In this document: one piece after another, positions 5,040 through 6,189 of the stretch
How the letters are laid out: every line of letters starts with the position of its first letter
Position numbering within the stretch: the first letter of the stretch is position 1
NCBI GenBank assembly: GCA_030620255.1
Contig: JAUXFB010000092.1
Span: 1 to 6,189 of the forward strand
Length of the DNA: 6,189 nt
Source: Candidatus Aminicenantota bacterium
GTDB lineage: Bacteria; Acidobacteriota; Aminicenantia; UBA2199
Direction of reading: 5' to 3'
Position numbers and translations under genes: made by a program
The notes under the pieces: model-generated
Told to the model about the DNA's origin: nothing
Databases searched by the model: none
What the model saw: only the letters and a program-made list of their open reading frames with translations

Positions 5040-6189
5040 GTATTTATAGAGCTCATATACTGCTTCCTATTGACGAAGGAACGATTCAATCGGGGGTTTT
5101 TGAAATAAAAAGAGAGCTTAAGGAGAAGATAGAAGAACAAAACTTGAATGAGGAAGTTAAAATCCTTGAAACAGGAACTATTGGTGTTATTGGAAAAGGA
5201 GTGATAATTGTTATTTATCCGGATAATGTGACATATTATAATGTAAATAAAACCAATTTGGATAACATAATTCAAGAACATATTATAAAGGGTCGTATTG
5301 CAAAAAAAGTAGAACATTCGACTGAGAAATATATGTCTGAAAAGAAAGGGTATCAAAATGTAGGATTAACCAGAGAGCAACAACGCATTGTTCTTGACAA
5401 ATGCTGGAAGATCGATCCTGAAAGTATAGATGAAGTTCTGGCAGCTGGAGGGTATAGAGGAGTTGAAAAGATTTTCAGCGAATCCATTAGCCCTGAATCT
5501 GTAATTGAGGAAATTAAGAATTCCGGGTTAAGGGGTCGTGGCGGAGCTGGCTTCCCAACAGGTTTAAAGTGGTCTTTTACAAGAGCTGCTGAAGGAGAGG
5601 AAAAATTCATGATTTGCAATGCTGATGAAGGTGAACCAGGAACCTTTAAAGATAGGTTAATAATGGAAGGTGATCCACATAAACTTATAGAAGCAATGAT
5701 TATAGCGGGCTATGCTGTTGGTGCAATAAAAGGATATATATATATAAGAGGTGAGTATGAACTTTCGATAAAGAGGATTCAAAAAGCTATTGATCAGGCT
5801 CTGGAATACAATCTTTTGGGTAAGAATATTTTAGAAACTGATTTTTCTTTTGATCTTGAAATAAAGAAAGGTGCGGGTGCTTATGTATGTGGAGAGGAAA
5901 CCGCTTTGATTGATTCCATTGAAGGTAAAAGAGGTTATCCAAGAATTAAGCCTCCTTATCCTGCAAATAAGGGACTCTGGCAAAAACCAACATGTGTGAA
6001 TAATGTAGAGACACTTGCAAATATACCAGAAATTATTTATAAGGGAAGTAATTGGTTTAAGAAAATCGGAACTGAAAAATCAACAGGTACAAAGGTATTT
6101 ACAATACTTGGTCATGTTGAATATCCGGGTTTAATTGAAGTAGAAATGGGAACTCCGCTCAGAGAGATCATCTTTTCATATGGTGGTGG
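5036..6189 (+). CDS. nuoF: NuoF-like NADH-binding flavoprotein subunit (copy 2), truncated by the window edge
   Basis: An uninterrupted frame of 384 codons runs off the right edge. It begins at ATG 5036 with GAGGAGG (5024-5030) five bases upstream. It aligns throughout with the NuoF part of the fusion protein: GLRGRGGAGFPTGLKW (residues 164-179), CNADEGEPGTFKDR (194-207), GAGAYVCGEET (about 279-289) and KGLWQKPTCVNNVETL. Its N-terminal thioredoxin-like domain has lost the four [2Fe-2S] ligands: positions matching C10, C15, C47 and C51 of copy 1 are P11, T16, T48 and I52, and the first cysteine of the protein is C123. FMN and NADH binding look intact. The N3-type [4Fe-4S] motif and any C-terminal extension lie beyond the window, so it is unknown whether this copy also carries a GltD-like domain. 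It forms a pair with the preceding NuoE-like gene. Confidence 0.92.
   Translation, partial: MSIYRAHILLPIDEGTIQSGVFEIKRELKEKIEEQNLNEEVKILETGTIGVIGKGVIIVIYPDNVTYYNVNKTNLDNIIQEHIIKGRIAKKVEHSTEKYMSEKKGYQNVGLTREQQRIVLDKCWKIDPESIDEVLAAGGYRGVEKIFSESISPESVIEEIKNSGLRGRGGAGFPTGLKWSFTRAAEGEEKFMICNADEGEPGTFKDRLIMEGDPHKLIEAMIIAGYAVGAIKGYIYIRGEYELSIKRIQKAIDQALEYNLLGKNILETDFSFDLEIKKGAGAYVCGEETALIDSIEGKRGYPRIKPPYPANKGLWQKPTCVNNVETLANIPEIIYKGSNWFKKIGTEKSTGTKVFTILGHVEYPGLIEVEMGTPLREIIFSYGG

Noticed and set aside
4970..5619. Two antisense open frames opposite the second nuoE/nuoF
   Set aside because: They oppose conserved NuoF motifs; compositions are unlike real proteins and no start signals are seen.

Overview
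The window looks like part of a redox operon from a low-GC, strictly anaerobic, fermentative or acetogenic bacterium. A Bacillota lineage such as Halanaerobiales or Thermoanaerobacterales is my best guess, with Thermotogota possible. This rests on AT-rich codon use, strong AGGAGG-type ribosome binding sites and a gene set typical of [FeFe]-hydrogenase or electron-bifurcating loci. All supported genes lie on the + strand. No mobile element, CRISPR array or RNA gene is visible.

Layout: bases 1-106 are the 3' end of an unidentified gene. Bases 107-180 hold a good sigma-A type promoter (TTGACT-17-TACAAT) whose -10 box lies inside a near-consensus Rex operator. The operon then runs: a small DRTGG-domain protein (181-519); a NuoE/HndA-like [2Fe-2S] subunit (578-1081); an HndB-like thioredoxin-fold protein with no cysteines (1112-1474); a 1022-residue protein joining a complete NuoF/HndC/HydB-like diaphorase to a GltD/NfnB-like NADPH:acceptor flavoprotein (1504-4572); a second NuoE-like subunit (4581-5039); and a second NuoF-like subunit (5036 to the window edge, truncated). 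The last two junctions are tight: the ribosome binding site of one gene overlaps the upstream stop, and the final pair overlaps as ATGA.

Functional reading: the first NuoE plus NuoF part matches the HydBC/StnAB type of NADH- and FMN-binding module. The fused GltD-like part supplies FAD, eight cysteines for two probable [4Fe-4S] clusters and a probable NADP(H) site. The unit therefore resembles a compact Stn- or NfnABC-like ferredoxin-dependent NADH:NADP+ transhydrogenase, with the GltD-like domain joined directly to NuoF and no NuoG-like domain between them. The second NuoE/NuoF pair is a diverged paralogue whose thioredoxin-like N-terminal domain has lost all four cluster cysteines. It may add another diaphorase to the same complex or begin a separate enzyme whose catalytic subunit lies downstream. 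Control by Rex would tie expression to the NADH/NAD+ ratio. The biochemistry is inferred from motifs and family knowledge; no homology search could be run.
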